Assembly: GCF_003937945.1 (NCBI RefSeq)
Contig: NZ_RSEC01000021.1
Span: 62,001-126,000, forward strand
Origin: Amycolatopsis eburnea
GTDB lineage: Bacteria; Actinomycetota; Actinomycetes; Mycobacteriales; Pseudonocardiaceae
Direction of reading: 5' to 3'
Length of the DNA: 64,000 nucleotides
This document shows positions 17,315-30,184 of this stretch, in pieces. Numbering within the stretch: position 1 is the stretch's first letter; every line of letters starts with the position of its first letter. The notes below the pieces were generated by a model that was given only the letters and a program-made list of their open reading frames with translations, made no database searches and was not told where the DNA came from. The translations under genes and the position numbers were made by a program.

Positions 17315-18358
17315 TCAAGCTACCGTGTAGTGCCGAACGCCGTCGACGACCTGCGTGGTCAGTTTTCCTTGCGACGCCAGCAGGTCGAGGTGAGCGGCGG
17401 TTTCCAGGACCGCGAGCATCTGGTTGAACGAGTCCATTTCGGACAGCTTCCGGTTCCGTCGGGTCCAGCCGACCCGGTGCGCGGCTTCGTTGGCGGTGGT
17501 CGCACCGGCCGCGATCTGTGAGCCCATCGTTTCAAGTCGCTGCCGATGATGTTCCAGTAGCTCGTCCACTCGTGTGTGCACGCTGTCGGACACGGGGCCG
17601 TGTGCAGGAAGCATGCGACGGTCCGGCATCGCGCGCACCAGACGGAGGGAGTCGATGAAGTCGTTGAGCGGCAACTCTGCGGGAACGGGCTGGAACCCGA
17701 TCGAGGGTGTGATGTGCGGCAGCACGTGGTCACCGGAGAACAACAGTTCGGCAGTGTCGTCGACGAAGACAACGTGCCCAGCCGTGTGTCCGGGGGTGGC
17801 GACGACGTCGAACTCGCGGCCGGGCAGGATCGGCCGCCGGCCTGGCGTCAGCCATTCGTCGGGCGCCTCCCAGAGATCGGCTTCCGTGTGGCGCCGGTTC
17901 GTGCCGAACTCCCGAGCGAGCGCTTCGACGACTTCGGCGGCGCCGGCCTGAAAAAGGAGATCGACCTGGGCCTCCATCGGCAACCGGTCGGGATTGCCCG
18001 ATGCCTTGAGCGATGGTTCCTCGTCCTGGCCGAGGGCGATCTTCGAGCCGAACTCGCGGCGGAGGACGACAGCCTGCGAATAGTGGTCCCGGTGCACGTG
18101 CGTGACCAGGAATTCGCTTACGTCAGCGAGCTCCGCGCCGATGCCACCGAGGGCATCCGCAAGCTGTTGCCGAGCCACGCTCAGCGCCCAACCCGAATCG
18201 ACCAGGACGAGCTTCTCGCCATCGGTGACCGCGTAGACGTTGACCGCGCGCAGACCGTCGTTCGGCAGCGGCAACGGGATCCGGTAGACACCGGCCGAGA
18301 CCTCGTAGATCCCGGGCTCGGTCCAGCTCCTGTCGCTGCTTTCCGGCAACGGTTCCAC
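17315..18358 (-). CDS. metallo-beta-lactamase-fold hydrolase
   Basis: About 347 residues. The zinc-binding motif is THVHRDHY, followed by ATPGHTAGHVVFV, LFSGDHVLP and MLPAHGP, so both metal sites look complete. The C-terminal part (RNRKLSEMDSFNQMLAVLETAAHLDLL) is the winged-helix-like tail common in the lactamase_B_2/LACTB2 group. GTG at 18358 was chosen because ggagg lies 5 nt upstream; an ATG at 18451 is an in-frame alternative. The substrate (thioester, lactone or RNA) cannot be read from sequence. Confidence 0.85.
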   Translation of the reverse strand: MEPLPESSDRSWTEPGIYEVSAGVYRIPLPLPNDGLRAVNVYAVTDGEKLVLVDSGWALSVARQQLADALGGIGAELADVSEFLVTHVHRDHYSQAVVLRREFGSKIALGQDEEPSLKASGNPDRLPMEAQVDLLFQAGAAEVVEALAREFGTNRRHTEADLWEAPDEWLTPGRRPILPGREFDVVATPGHTAGHVVFVDDTAELLFSGDHVLPHITPSIGFQPVPAELPLNDFIDSLRLVRAMPDRRMLPAHGPVSDSVHTRVDELLEHHRQRLETMGSQIAAGATTANEAAHRVGWTRRNRKLSEMDSFNQMLAVLETAAHLDLLASQGKLTTQVVDGVRHYTVA

Positions 18359-18462
18359 GGTGACCTCCGTCCCGGCGAGACTGCGGCGTCCCGGCCCTTC
18401 TTCACATTGAGCCGTGCCGGGCCCGCTGTCCACCTGGAGAAGATGAGACACCGGTCACTCGA

Positions 18463-19287
18463 TCAGTCGGTGTCCTGCTTCAGCGCGGTGTCGATCGTGA
18501 GCGCCGCGGCGACGACCATGCTGGCGAGCGGATCGGGCAGAGGGTGGGGGATCTCCACGACGTAGTTGTCAGCCGTCGTGAAAGCGGCCTTGATGAAGCC
18601 GCCCCACGTCTTCGTCACCCGGGCCACCTCGGTGCCGGCGTGGTCGCGGATCGAGAAGTTCCAGGCTCGCCAGTTCTCGGCGAAGATCCCGCCGACCGAA
18701 CGGCCGTCCACGATGAAGCCGAAGCGGATCTTCCCGAAGACGTTCTCCTGCACGATCTCGCCGATCGGGGTCTCGTCGGCCCGAGTGACCAGGAATCGTG
18801 ACTTGAACACCTTCGCGGGCCGGGTCACCTTCAGCACCGTGCTGTGGTTGGCGTCGCGGACCTCGAACTTGTGGGTCAGGAACTGGTCGTACTTGGTCAG
18901 GAGCCGGATCGCCTTCTTCAGCGTGCTCTGGCCGACTTCCACGACGCCGCCGAGGCGGTTGCCGTTCTGGTCGAAGACGCCGAACTCGTTGGCCATCTCG
19001 ATCAGCTTGGCGCGTTGGTTGACCACCAGCACCGGCTCTGTGAACAGGGTTCCACCGCCATTGCGTGCCGCGCCGCGGCCGCGCGTCGCTCGGGAGACCT
19101 GGTCCTGGATCCGAGCGGGATCGTGGCCGCGTTCGATGTCGAGCTCGATCGGCGTCGAGTCGCTCGGCGGTGGTGCCTGGTAGGCGGGCCGGGTGTTGGC
19201 GGTCCAGGCCTGGCCGTCCCACCAGCGGTGCAGACGGGGGTCCCGCGCGTCGGGATACCAGCCCGGCTGCGGTGGCGAACTCGTCAT
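18463..19287 (-). CDS. DUF2510 plus LURP-one/scramblase-like protein
   Basis: A 274-residue protein in two parts. Residues about 7-35 are a DUF2510 module (PGWYPDARDPRLHRWWDG), common at the N-terminus of actinobacterial membrane-associated proteins. Residues about 80-255 form a LURP-one/phospholipid-scramblase-like beta-barrel, with LFTEPVLVVNQRAKL, HKFEVRDANHSTVLKV and GKIRFGFIVDGRSVGGI. The last 20 residues are hydrophobic and may be the buried helix of that fold or a membrane anchor. Function is unknown. It diverges from the MetE-like gene. Confidence 0.75.
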   Translation of the reverse strand: MTSSPPQPGWYPDARDPRLHRWWDGQAWTANTRPAYQAPPPSDSTPIELDIERGHDPARIQDQVSRATRGRGAARNGGGTLFTEPVLVVNQRAKLIEMANEFGVFDQNGNRLGGVVEVGQSTLKKAIRLLTKYDQFLTHKFEVRDANHSTVLKVTRPAKVFKSRFLVTRADETPIGEIVQENVFGKIRFGFIVDGRSVGGIFAENWRAWNFSIRDHAGTEVARVTKTWGGFIKAAFTTADNYVVEIPHPLPDPLASMVVAAALTIDTALKQDTD

Positions 19288-19421
19288 GGCCGGTCAGCCT
19301 ATCCGCGCGGGCACGCTCGTGGCGGCGGTAAACGGAAATGCGGCGAATGTCCGCATCGAGGCCGGCTGTCGAGGCAGCCCGGTCGGTGCCGTCGGCGGGT
19401 GGTCGACCAGAATCGGTGGTC

Positions 19422-20459
19422 GTGAGTGAGCGACTTTGGCCCAGCGGTGCCGCGACGGCGATCGGTTCGATGCCGGGCACCGATCCCGCGGAAGCGGCCG
19501 CCGTCGTGTTCGGCGAGCTGCCCGACTTCCCGCACCTGCCCGAGCTGCCGGCTCGCGGTGTCGGGGCCGACATGCTCGGCCGGACCGCCGCGCTGCTGGT
19601 CGACTTGGCCGTCGACGTCGTCCCGAGCGGGTATCGCGTCGCGACCCGGCCTGGTCATGACCACCGCCGGGCCGTCGACCTGCTTCGCTGGGATCTCGAC
19701 GCCGTGCAGGAGGCACGGGAAAAAGCCGGGGCCACCCCGCCTGTCTTCAAGGTCCAGCTCGCCGGGCCGTGGACCCTCGGTGCCGGAATCGAGCTGCCGA
19801 GGGGCCACCGGGTGCTCACCGACCACGGGGCTTTGCGGGATTTCACGTCATCCCTGCTGGACGGGCTCGCGGGCCATGTCGCGGAGGTGCAGGCCAGGAC
19901 CGGCGCGCCGGTGGTCGTCCAGTTCGACGAGCCGTCGTTGCCCGCCGTTCTGGCCGGCGGCCTGTCGACACCGTCCGGCTACGGGAACGTCCCGGCGGTG
20001 CCGGAGCCCGAGGTCCGTGACCTGCTCACCACCGTGATCGAGGGCGCCCGCGGGATCACCGGCCGGCCGGTGATCCTGCACTGTTGCGCCGGCAAACCAC
20101 CGCTCGGCCTGCTGCGCAAGGCTGGCGCGGACGCGCTGGCCTTCGACCTCGCCGCGCTCGACGGTGCGTCCGCTGCCTTCCTCGACGAGATCGGCGAGGT
20201 GTGGGACGGCGGGGCGACCCTGTTCCTGGGCGCAGTCCCCGCCACGGGACCCGCGTCCCCGCCGAGTCTCAAGGACGTCGGCGAGCCCGCCTTCCGGTTG
20301 GCCGACCGGCTCGGCTTCAACCGCAGCGTCCTCGCGGAACGTGCCGTGCCGACCCCTGCATGCGGGCTCGCCGGCGCGACGCCGGAATGGATGCGCCGGG
20401 CGCTCTCCCTCACGCGTGATCTGGGCAAAGCCTTCGTGGAGCCGCCTGAAGGCTGGTGA
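19422..20459 (+). CDS. short cobalamin-independent methionine synthase-like protein (Rv3015c-like)
   Basis: About 345 residues, equal to only the C-terminal catalytic half of E. coli-type MetE. The zinc ligands appear to be in ILHCCAGKPPLG (His/Cys) and TPACGLAGATPEW (Cys); VVVQFDEPSLPAVL is the conserved strand that carries an acidic ligand. It resembles archaeal short MetE and actinobacterial Rv3015c. Methyl donor and acceptor are uncertain: such short proteins may use methylcobalamin or act on other thiols. GTG at 19422 was chosen because MSERLWPSGAATAIGSMPG is the family start; in-frame codons upstream to 19338 are also open. Confidence 0.82.
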   Translation: MSERLWPSGAATAIGSMPGTDPAEAAAVVFGELPDFPHLPELPARGVGADMLGRTAALLVDLAVDVVPSGYRVATRPGHDHRRAVDLLRWDLDAVQEAREKAGATPPVFKVQLAGPWTLGAGIELPRGHRVLTDHGALRDFTSSLLDGLAGHVAEVQARTGAPVVVQFDEPSLPAVLAGGLSTPSGYGNVPAVPEPEVRDLLTTVIEGARGITGRPVILHCCAGKPPLGLLRKAGADALAFDLAALDGASAAFLDEIGEVWDGGATLFLGAVPATGPASPPSLKDVGEPAFRLADRLGFNRSVLAERAVPTPACGLAGATPEWMRRALSLTRDLGKAFVEPPEGW

Positions 20460-20542
20460 CGGAATCCGGCAACTCGCCGACGTCCGCGCCGCCCGGCCAG
20501 TAGCGTGTCGGGTAGCCGACCGAACGAGGACCGTCCGCAACC

Positions 20543-23926
<3,384 letters not shown>

Positions 23927-23945
23927 CCTGGGGTTGGTCGAAAAA

Positions 23946-23969
23946 GGGCGAGCCCGCGCGGGCTCGCCC
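23946..23969. terminator. bidirectional terminator between GNAT and ACT-domain genes
   Basis: A perfect 12-bp inverted repeat (23946-23957 with 23958-23969) sits between convergent genes. Five A residues precede it on the plus strand, giving a T-run for the leftward transcript of the ACT-domain gene. Confidence 0.75.
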
Positions 23970-23990
23970 CTGAGTCGATCCGCTCCGGGG

Positions 23991-24647
23991 TCAGCCGTCG
24001 AGGACGACCGCGACGATGCCTGCGAGGTGGGCCAGCCGGGCGACTTCGGCGGCTCGGAAGGCGGGGCCGCCCGGGCGGGCGACCAGCAGCGCCTTGCCCG
24101 GCTTGCCGAGCGGCGTGGCGGCCAGCTCGGTGCCGAGCTCCTTCCACGTCTCCGGGATCCAGGCCTCCTCACCGTCGAGCACCGTGGCGCGCTCCAGCGG
24201 CAGCCAGGGGAAGTCGGTGATGGGCGTCTCCGGCGCGGCGCTTGACGACGCCAGCCGGACCGCGCCGGTTTCGGCGTGCTCGACGACCATCGCCCAGCCG
24301 GCGCGGACGATGCGGGGCACGCCCTCGGCCAGGATGTCGAGGCCCGACTTCGGCTGCGCGGCGATCTCTTCGACCAGCTCGAGCTCGCGATGGGTGTCCA
24401 GGACACCCGCGTAGGGCCGGACGGCGTCCACTTCGACGCCTTCGACGCTTTCCGCCGCCGTGATCAGCGCGTCGGGCAGGCGGCCCGACGGGAGTTCGAC
24501 GACCAGGTCGTCCACGGCCACTCCGGTGCCGCGTTCGACGACGTCCACGCTGAGGATGTCGGCGCCTACCGTGCCGAGCGCCGTGGCGACCGCGCCGAGG
24601 GTCCCCGGGCTGTCCGGAAGGAGGACCCGGATCAGGAACGACACCAC
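23991..24647 (-). CDS. ACT-domain protein
   Basis: A 218-residue protein with an N-terminal ACT domain (residues 1-75; [22 protein letters not shown] with the Gly of the ligand turn at G16). ACT domains bind amino acids and usually control a partner enzyme. The C-terminal 130 residues are not recognised; they contain [18 protein letters not shown] and [23 protein letters not shown]. It may be a free-standing amino-acid sensor. It diverges from gatC. GTG at 24647 or 24644 could be the start. Confidence 0.75.
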   Translation of the reverse strand: MVSFLIRVLLPDSPGTLGAVATALGTVGADILSVDVVERGTGVAVDDLVVELPSGRLPDALITAAESVEGVEVDAVRPYAGVLDTHRELELVEEIAAQPKSGLDILAEGVPRIVRAGWAMVVEHAETGAVRLASSSAAPETPITDFPWLPLERATVLDGEEAWIPETWKELGTELAATPLGKPGKALLVARPGGPAFRAAEVARLAHLAGIVAVVLDG

Positions 24648-24880
24648 GCGCCCCTCTCACCTCTGGCGTCCCAGCCTTGCCGTGGGACGCTGAATGCCGG
24701 TCGCCGATTGTGACAGACCCGCCCGGCTCGCGGGACCTGCTGTCCGGCGGGCGGGACGCGAGCGTCGCCGGACGGCACTCGGCTTGCGCCGGGCGTAACC
24801 CAGTCGAGTCCGCCCGCGCCGTCACCATAGACTTGCAGCTTCCGAGACAACCCGCACAGCACAACCCGGGAGTCACCCGC

Positions 24881-25180
24881 GTGCCCAACATTTCCCGAGA
24901 CGAGGTCGCGCACCTCGCGAAGCTGGCCAGGCTGGCCGTGACCGACGACGAGCTCGACGTCTTCGCCGGCCAGCTCGACCAGATCCTGGACTCGGTGGCC
25001 AAGGTGAGCGAGGTCGCCGCCGACGACGTGCCGCCGACCTCGCACGCCGTGCCGCTGACGAACGTCTTCCGGCAGGACGTCGTCGTTCCCGGGCTCACGC
25101 AGCAGCAGGCGCTGGCCGGTGCGCCGGCCGCCGAGGACGGGCGTTTCCGGGTGCCGCGGATTCTGGGGGAAGAGCAGTGA
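24881..25180 (+). CDS. gatC: Asp-tRNA(Asn)/Glu-tRNA(Gln) amidotransferase subunit C
   Basis: A 99-residue GatC, the small subunit that wraps around GatA and stabilises the GatAB complex. [36 protein letters not shown] and the C-terminal [10 protein letters not shown] are the family hallmarks. GTG start. The stop overlaps the gatA start (GTGA), so C, A and B are translationally linked. A candidate -10 (TAGACT, 24828-24833) gives a leader of about 40 nt. Confidence 0.95.
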   Translation: MPNISRDEVAHLAKLARLAVTDDELDVFAGQLDQILDSVAKVSEVAADDVPPTSHAVPLTNVFRQDVVVPGLTQQQALAGAPAAEDGRFRVPRILGEEQ

Positions 25181-26694
25181 CCGAGCTCATCAAGCTGACC
25201 GCCGCGGAGCTGGCGGAGAAGATCCACGCGCGTGAGGTGTCCGCGGTCGAGGTGACGCAGGCCCACCTGGACCGGATCGCCGAGGTCGACGACCACATCC
25301 ACGCGTTCCTGCACGTCGACACCGAGGGCGCGCTGGCCGCGGCCAAGGCCGTCGACGAGGGCATCGCCGAGGGCAAAGCGCCCGCGTCGGCGCTGGCCGG
25401 CGTGCCGCTCGCGCTGAAGGACGTCCTGACCACGCAGGGTGTGCCGACGACCTGTGGTTCGAAAACGCTCGAAGGCTGGATCCCGCCGTACGACGCGACC
25501 GTGACGCGCAAGCTGCGCGAGGCCGGTGTCGTCATCCTTGGCAAGACCAACATGGACGAGTTCGCCATGGGGTCGTCGACGGAGAACTCGGCCTACGGCC
25601 CGACGCACAACCCGTGGGACCACGCTCGCATCCCGGGCGGGTCGGGCGGTGGCTCGTCGGCGTCGATCGCGGCCTTCGAGGCGGCCATCGCGATCGGCAC
25701 CGACACCGGTGGCTCGATCCGGCAGCCGGGGTCCGTGACCGGCACCGTCGGGGTCAAGCCGACCTACGGCGGGGTGTCGCGGTACGGCCTGGTCGCTTTT
25801 TCGTCATCGCTCGACCAGGCCGGTCCATGCGCGCGGACGGTGCTCGACGCGGCCCTGCTGCACGAGGTCATCGCCGGCCACGACCCGCTGGACTCCACCT
25901 CCATCGACGCGCCGGTGCCGCCGGTGGTCGCCGCCGCCCGGCAGGGCATGACGGGTGACCTCAAGGGCGTCAAGGTCGGCGTCGTGAAGGAGTTCGGCGG
26001 CGACGGCTACCAGCCTGGTGTCGAGCGGTCGTTCCAGGCCGCCGTCGAGCAGCTGCGCGCGCTGGGTGCCGAGGTCGTCGAGGTCTCTTGTCCGCATTTC
26101 GTCTACGCGCTGCCCGCCTACTACCTGATCGCGCCGAGCGAGTGCTCGTCGAACCTCGCCCGGTTCGACGCCATGCGCTACGGCCTGCGCGTCGCCGACG
26201 ACGGCACGCACAGCGCCGAAGAGGTCATGTCGCTCACGCGGGAGAAGGGCTTCGGCGCCGAGGTCAAGCGGCGCATCATGCTCGGGACCTACGCGCTGTC
26301 GTCCGGCTACTACGACGCGTACTACGGCTCGGCGCAGAAGGTGCGCACGCTGATCACGCGTGACTTCGACGCCGCGTTCGAAAAGGTCGATGTCCTCGTT
26401 TCGCCCACGACGCCGACCACGGCGTTCAAGATCGGCGAGCGCGTGGACGACCCGATGGCGATGTACCTCGCGGACCTGTGCACGATCCCGTCGAACCTCG
26501 CCGGCAACGCCGCCATGAGCGTGCCGAGCGGGCTGTCGGACGAGGACGGACTGCCGGTCGGCCTGCAGATCATGGCCCCGGCGCTCGCCGACGACCGGCT
26601 CTACCGGGTCGGCGCCGCCTACGAGGCCGCTCGCGACGCCGCCGCCGGCGGGGCGCTCATCCACAAGGTCCCGGAGCTGGGAGGAACGAAGTGA
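25177..26694 (+). CDS. gatA: Glu-tRNA(Gln) amidotransferase subunit A
   Basis: A 505-residue glutaminase subunit that produces ammonia from glutamine for GatB. The amidase-signature triad is visible: Lys81 in [10 protein letters not shown], the cis-Ser in [13 protein letters not shown], and the nucleophile Ser180 in [10 protein letters not shown]. It overlaps gatC upstream and gatB downstream by 4 bp each. The enzyme converts Glu-tRNA(Gln) to Gln-tRNA(Gln) in organisms without GlnRS; a tRNA-Gln gene lies further on in this window. Confidence 0.97.
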   Translation: MTELIKLTAAELAEKIHAREVSAVEVTQAHLDRIAEVDDHIHAFLHVDTEGALAAAKAVDEGIAEGKAPASALAGVPLALKDVLTTQGVPTTCGSKTLEGWIPPYDATVTRKLREAGVVILGKTNMDEFAMGSSTENSAYGPTHNPWDHARIPGGSGGGSSASIAAFEAAIAIGTDTGGSIRQPGSVTGTVGVKPTYGGVSRYGLVAFSSSLDQAGPCARTVLDAALLHEVIAGHDPLDSTSIDAPVPPVVAAARQGMTGDLKGVKVGVVKEFGGDGYQPGVERSFQAAVEQLRALGAEVVEVSCPHFVYALPAYYLIAPSECSSNLARFDAMRYGLRVADDGTHSAEEVMSLTREKGFGAEVKRRIMLGTYALSSGYYDAYYGSAQKVRTLITRDFDAAFEKVDVLVSPTTPTTAFKIGERVDDPMAMYLADLCTIPSNLAGNAAMSVPSGLSDEDGLPVGLQIMAPALADDRLYRVGAAYEAARDAAAGGALIHKVPELGGTK

Positions 26695-28196
26695 CTGCCG
26701 TGGCCGAGTTGATGGACTACGCCGACGTCATCGAACGCTTCAACCCCGTCCTCGGGCTCGAAGTGCACGTCGAGCTGAACACGAACACGAAGATGTTCTG
26801 CGGCTGCCCGAACGAGTTCGGCGGCGAGCCGAACACGAAGGTGTGCCCGACCTGCCTCGGCCTGCCCGGGGCGCTGCCTGCGGTCAACGGCAAGGCCGTC
26901 GAGGGTGCGATCCGGATCGGTCTCGCGCTGAACTGCGAGATCGCCGAGTGGTGCCGGTTCGCCCGGAAGAACTACTTCTACCCGGACATGCCGAAGAACT
27001 TCCAGACGTCGCAGTACGACGAGCCGATCGCCTTCAACGGCTACCTCGACGTCACGCTCGACGACGGTGAGGTCGTGCGCGTGGAGATCGAGCGCGCGCA
27101 CATGGAGGAGGACACCGGCAAGTCGCTGCACGTCGGCGGCGCCACCGGCCGGATCCACGGTGCTGAGCACTCGCTGCTCGACTACAACCGGGCCGGCGTT
27201 CCGCTGATCGAAATCGTCACCAAGCCGATCGAGGGCACCGGCGAGCGGGCACCCGAGGTGGCACGGGCGTACGTTTCGGCGTTGCGTGACCTGCTTCGCG
27301 CGCTCGACGTGTCGGACGTCCGCATGGACCAGGGCTCGCTGCGGTGCGACGCGAACGTTTCGCTGATGGCGAAGGACGCGACCGAGTTCGGTACCCGCAC
27401 CGAGACGAAGAACGTCAACTCGCTGCGGAGCGTCGAACGGGCCGTTCGCTACGAGATGACGCGCCAAGCGGCCATCCTCGCCGAGGGCGGTTCGATCAAG
27501 CAGGAGACGCGGCACTTCCAGGAGGCCGACGGCACGACGTCGTCCGGCCGGACGAAGGAGACCGCGGAGGACTACCGGTACTTCCCGGAGCCCGACCTGG
27601 TCCCGATCGCGCCGTCGCGTGAATGGGTCGAGGAGCTGCGCGGCACGCTGCCCGAGATGCCTTCGGAGCGGCGGAAGCGGATCCAGCAGGAATGGTCACT
27701 TTCTGACGAAGCCCTGCGTGACCTGCTGAACGTCGGTGCTGTCGACCTCGTCGCGGCCACGGTCGAGGCCGGTGCGTCGCCGGACGAGGCGCGTGGGTGG
27801 TGGGTCAACACCCTCGCGCAGGAGGCGAACTCCCGCGAGGTCGAGCTGGCCGACCTGCCGATCACGCCGAAGCAGCTGGCCGAGGTCATCGCGCTGGTTT
27901 CGTCCGGTGAGCTGACGAACAAGCTGGCCAAGGAGGTCGTCCAGGGCGTGCTCGCCGGTGAGGGCGAGCCGCGCGACGTCGTCGAGAAGCGCGGGCTGAA
28001 GGTCGTCTCGGACGACTCGGCCCTGCTCGCGGCGATCGACGAGGCCCTGGCGGCGCAGCCGGACGTCGCCGAGAAGATCCGTGGTGGCAAGGTCGCCGCG
28101 GCCGGCGCGATCGTCGGCGCGGTCATGAAGGCGACCAAGGGACAGGCCGACGCCAAGCGGGTCCGGGAACTGATCATCGAGCGCGTCGGCTCCTGA
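26691..28196 (+). CDS. gatB: Asp/Glu-tRNA amidotransferase subunit B
   Basis: A 501-residue subunit that binds the misacylated tRNA and catalyses its phosphorylation and amidation. Marks are [22 protein letters not shown] with two zinc cysteines, then [13 protein letters not shown] with the other two, [17 protein letters not shown], and the C-terminal YqeY-like helical tail. GTG at 26691 overlaps the gatA stop (GTGA); translation could also begin at a GTG three codons later. It ends the gatCAB operon, with a small membrane-protein gene 8 bp behind. Confidence 0.97.
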   Translation: MTAVAELMDYADVIERFNPVLGLEVHVELNTNTKMFCGCPNEFGGEPNTKVCPTCLGLPGALPAVNGKAVEGAIRIGLALNCEIAEWCRFARKNYFYPDMPKNFQTSQYDEPIAFNGYLDVTLDDGEVVRVEIERAHMEEDTGKSLHVGGATGRIHGAEHSLLDYNRAGVPLIEIVTKPIEGTGERAPEVARAYVSALRDLLRALDVSDVRMDQGSLRCDANVSLMAKDATEFGTRTETKNVNSLRSVERAVRYEMTRQAAILAEGGSIKQETRHFQEADGTTSSGRTKETAEDYRYFPEPDLVPIAPSREWVEELRGTLPEMPSERRKRIQQEWSLSDEALRDLLNVGAVDLVAATVEAGASPDEARGWWVNTLAQEANSREVELADLPITPKQLAEVIALVSSGELTNKLAKEVVQGVLAGEGEPRDVVEKRGLKVVSDDSALLAAIDEALAAQPDVAEKIRGGKVAAAGAIVGAVMKATKGQADAKRVRELIIERVGS

Positions 28197-28204
28197 CCGT
28201 TTTC

Positions 28205-28741
28205 ATGACATCGCCGTTTTCCGTCAAAAGCGTCACCTGGCGCGAGTGGCTCGGCCTGGCGGCCGGGTTGCTCGCGCTGGGGTCGACGTTCCTGCCGTGG
28301 ACCACGCTGAGCACCAACAAGCCGGACATCGAAGTCATCCTCTCGTCCCTGCCGCACAGCGACGTCATCCGGAACGCGTGGCAGTCGAGCTTCTTCGCCT
28401 GGTGCCCGCCGCTGCCGCTGCTGCTGGCCGGACTGGTCGTGGTCGTTTTCGGGCGAATCCGGAAAGTGCGGGTCAGCGGCCTGCCGCACCTGTGGCTGGT
28501 GGTCGCCGCGGCGTCGCTGCTGCTGATGGTGCTCGGCTGGTTCACGCTCGACTGGGAGTTCGACGCAGACCAGCGCGGCATCTTCGACGCCGCGGGGATC
28601 GCCATCGGCGCGGGCTTCGGGCGGTTCCTCGGGCTGTTCGCCGCGGTCGTTTCGGCCGTTGTCGCTTTCTTGGACATCCGGGCGGCCCGCGCCGAGAGCC
28701 GGCAGCCGCGGAAGCGGGAGCCCAGGAGCAAGACCCGCTGA
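28205..28741 (+). CDS. four-helix membrane protein, function unknown
   Basis: A 178-residue protein with about four transmembrane segments (roughly residues 16-36, 65-85, 95-115 and 140-160) and a strongly basic C-terminal tail (AESRQPRKREPRSK). It follows gatB by 8 bp and may be read through from the gat operon. No family motif was recognised. The 283 bp after it are GC-rich and show no gene or clear signal up to the promoter at 29025. Confidence 0.65.
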   Translation: MTSPFSVKSVTWREWLGLAAGLLALGSTFLPWTTLSTNKPDIEVILSSLPHSDVIRNAWQSSFFAWCPPLPLLLAGLVVVVFGRIRKVRVSGLPHLWLVVAAASLLLMVLGWFTLDWEFDADQRGIFDAAGIAIGAGFGRFLGLFAAVVSAVVAFLDIRAARAESRQPRKREPRSKTR

Positions 28742-29024
28742 GCGACCCGGTGCCGGGGTGTGGCGGCAGACGGCGGAAGCGCTGCGGTTCGAGGCGGCGG
28801 CGCCGGTGGCAGCGGCCGACTGCGCCGGGGCTCCGAGTCGAAGGGCGTGGCTGACGGCGTCGGGGCTTCGAGCCGGAGAACGGTGCCGACGGCGCCGGGA
28901 CCGTCGCGGAGTCGGCTGGGGCGTCAGCGCTGAGGGCCTGAAGCCTTGGTGGCGTTGAAGTCGCGGATGCCGAAGGCCCGCTGATGCTGTCGTCCGTTCC
29001 GGTTGACCACCCTGGGTGACAACG

Positions 29025-29064
29025 TTGACATCGGACCAGTGCGTTGCGTGAGAAAGCGCTTTCT
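29025..29064 (+). promoter_or_regulatory. promoter with LacI-type operator O1
   Basis: A consensus -35 TTGACA (29025-29030) is followed by a perfect 14-bp palindrome AGAAAGCGCTTTCT (29051-29064) lying over the expected -10/+1. The central CG and the pattern match LacI/GalR-family operators, so transcription of the four-gene operon downstream is probably repressed until an inducer binds. No lacI gene is in the window. Confidence 0.7.
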
Positions 29065-29104
29065 GAGACGGTCGGCGGTAGTGGACCGAGGAGGGAGACC
29101 TGGG

Positions 29105-30184
29105 TTGACTGAGAGAAAGCGCTTACGGGTCGCCGTTGTCGGCGCCGGGGGTATCGCCGCCAGTCATCGGGCTGCCTTTCAGGCGTACCGGGATGATGTC
29201 GACATCGTGGCCGCCGCCGATGTTGAGGAAGCGCGGGCTGTCGCGTTTTGTGCCGCGGCCGGCAATGCCAAGCCGTACGGCGATCTCGATACCTTGCTCG
29301 CCGAGCAGGAACCCGATCTCGTCTCGATCTGCACGCCGCCGGGGCTGCACGTCGAGCAGACCACCAAGGCGCTCGAGAGCGGGGCCTGGGTCTGGTGTGA
29401 GAAGCCGCCGTGCCGGTCGCTCGCCGAGTACGACGAGATGGCCGCCGCCGAGCGGGAGGGCGGGCCGTACGTTTCGTTCGTTTTCCAGCAACGGTCCGGG
29501 GCCGGTGCCGCGCACTTCCGGAGCCTTATCGCGGACGGGGTTCTGGGGCGACCGCTCGTCGCGCACTGCCAGACCACCTGGTATCGCGATGCCGCCTACT
29601 ACTCGGTGCCGTGGCGGGGACGCTGGGACTCCGAGGGCGGCGGCCCCGCCATGGGGCACGGCATCCACCAGATGGACCTCCTGCTCCACCTGCTCGGCGA
29701 CTGGGCCGAGGTGCGCGCGATGACCGCGCGGCTGGTGCACGACGTCGAGACCGAGGACGTCTCCACCGCGCTCGTGCGGTTCGAGTCGGGGGCGCTCGCG
29801 ACCGTCGTCAACAGCGTCCTGTCGCCGGACGAGGTGAGCCGGATCCGGGTCGACTGCGAAAACGCCACCGTCGAGCTGACCCACCTCTACGGCTACGGCG
29901 CCAAGGACTGGCGCTACACCGCGGCGCCGCACGTTGCCGAAAAAGCGACGAAACGCTGGTCGGTGGCCTCGGACGACGTCAGCTCGCACGCCGCCGCGTT
30001 CGGTCCCGTCCTCGCTGCCCATCGGGCCGGGCGGCGGCCGCCGTGCAGCGGGGAGGACGGGCGGCGGGTGCTGGAGTTCGTCGCGGCCCTGTACAAGTCC
30101 GCGGCCACCGGGGCCGGGGTTCGCCGCGGGGAGATCGTGCCCGACGACGCCTTCCACCGGTCCATGGCCGGGGCGCCGGCGTGA
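29105..30184 (+). CDS. Gfo/Idh/MocA family oxidoreductase (first of operon)
   Basis: About 359 residues. The NAD(P)-binding motif is VAVVGAGGIAASH at the N-terminus; VSICTPPGLHVEQTTKAL and the catalytic-lysine region VWCEKPPCRSLAEYDEM follow, and GHGIHQMDLLLHLLGDW closes the active site. Members oxidise or epimerise sugars, inositols and sugar acids. A TTG start at 29105 was chosen: gaggaggg lies 8 nt upstream and the Rossmann motif begins soon after. Its stop overlaps the next start. LacI-type operators precede it. The sugar is unknown. Confidence 0.85.
   Translation: MTERKRLRVAVVGAGGIAASHRAAFQAYRDDVDIVAAADVEEARAVAFCAAAGNAKPYGDLDTLLAEQEPDLVSICTPPGLHVEQTTKALESGAWVWCEKPPCRSLAEYDEMAAAEREGGPYVSFVFQQRSGAGAAHFRSLIADGVLGRPLVAHCQTTWYRDAAYYSVPWRGRWDSEGGGPAMGHGIHQMDLLLHLLGDWAEVRAMTARLVHDVETEDVSTALVRFESGALATVVNSVLSPDEVSRIRVDCENATVELTHLYGYGAKDWRYTAAPHVAEKATKRWSVASDDVSSHAAAFGPVLAAHRAGRRPPCSGEDGRRVLEFVAALYKSAATGAGVRRGEIVPDDAFHRSMAGAPA
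29114..29127 (+). promoter_or_regulatory. second LacI-type operator O2
   Basis: AGAAAGCGCTTACG repeats 11 of the 14 bases of the upstream operator, 63 bp centre to centre (about six helical turns), so a looped or side-by-side repressor arrangement is possible. It lies inside the first codons of the oxidoreductase gene. Confidence 0.55.

Noticed and set aside
28742..29004. GC-rich stretch after the gatB-linked membrane protein, looked at for a small gene
   Set aside because: Open frames are short and Arg/Gly-rich, with no start signals; only the promoter and operators beyond 29025 are convincing.
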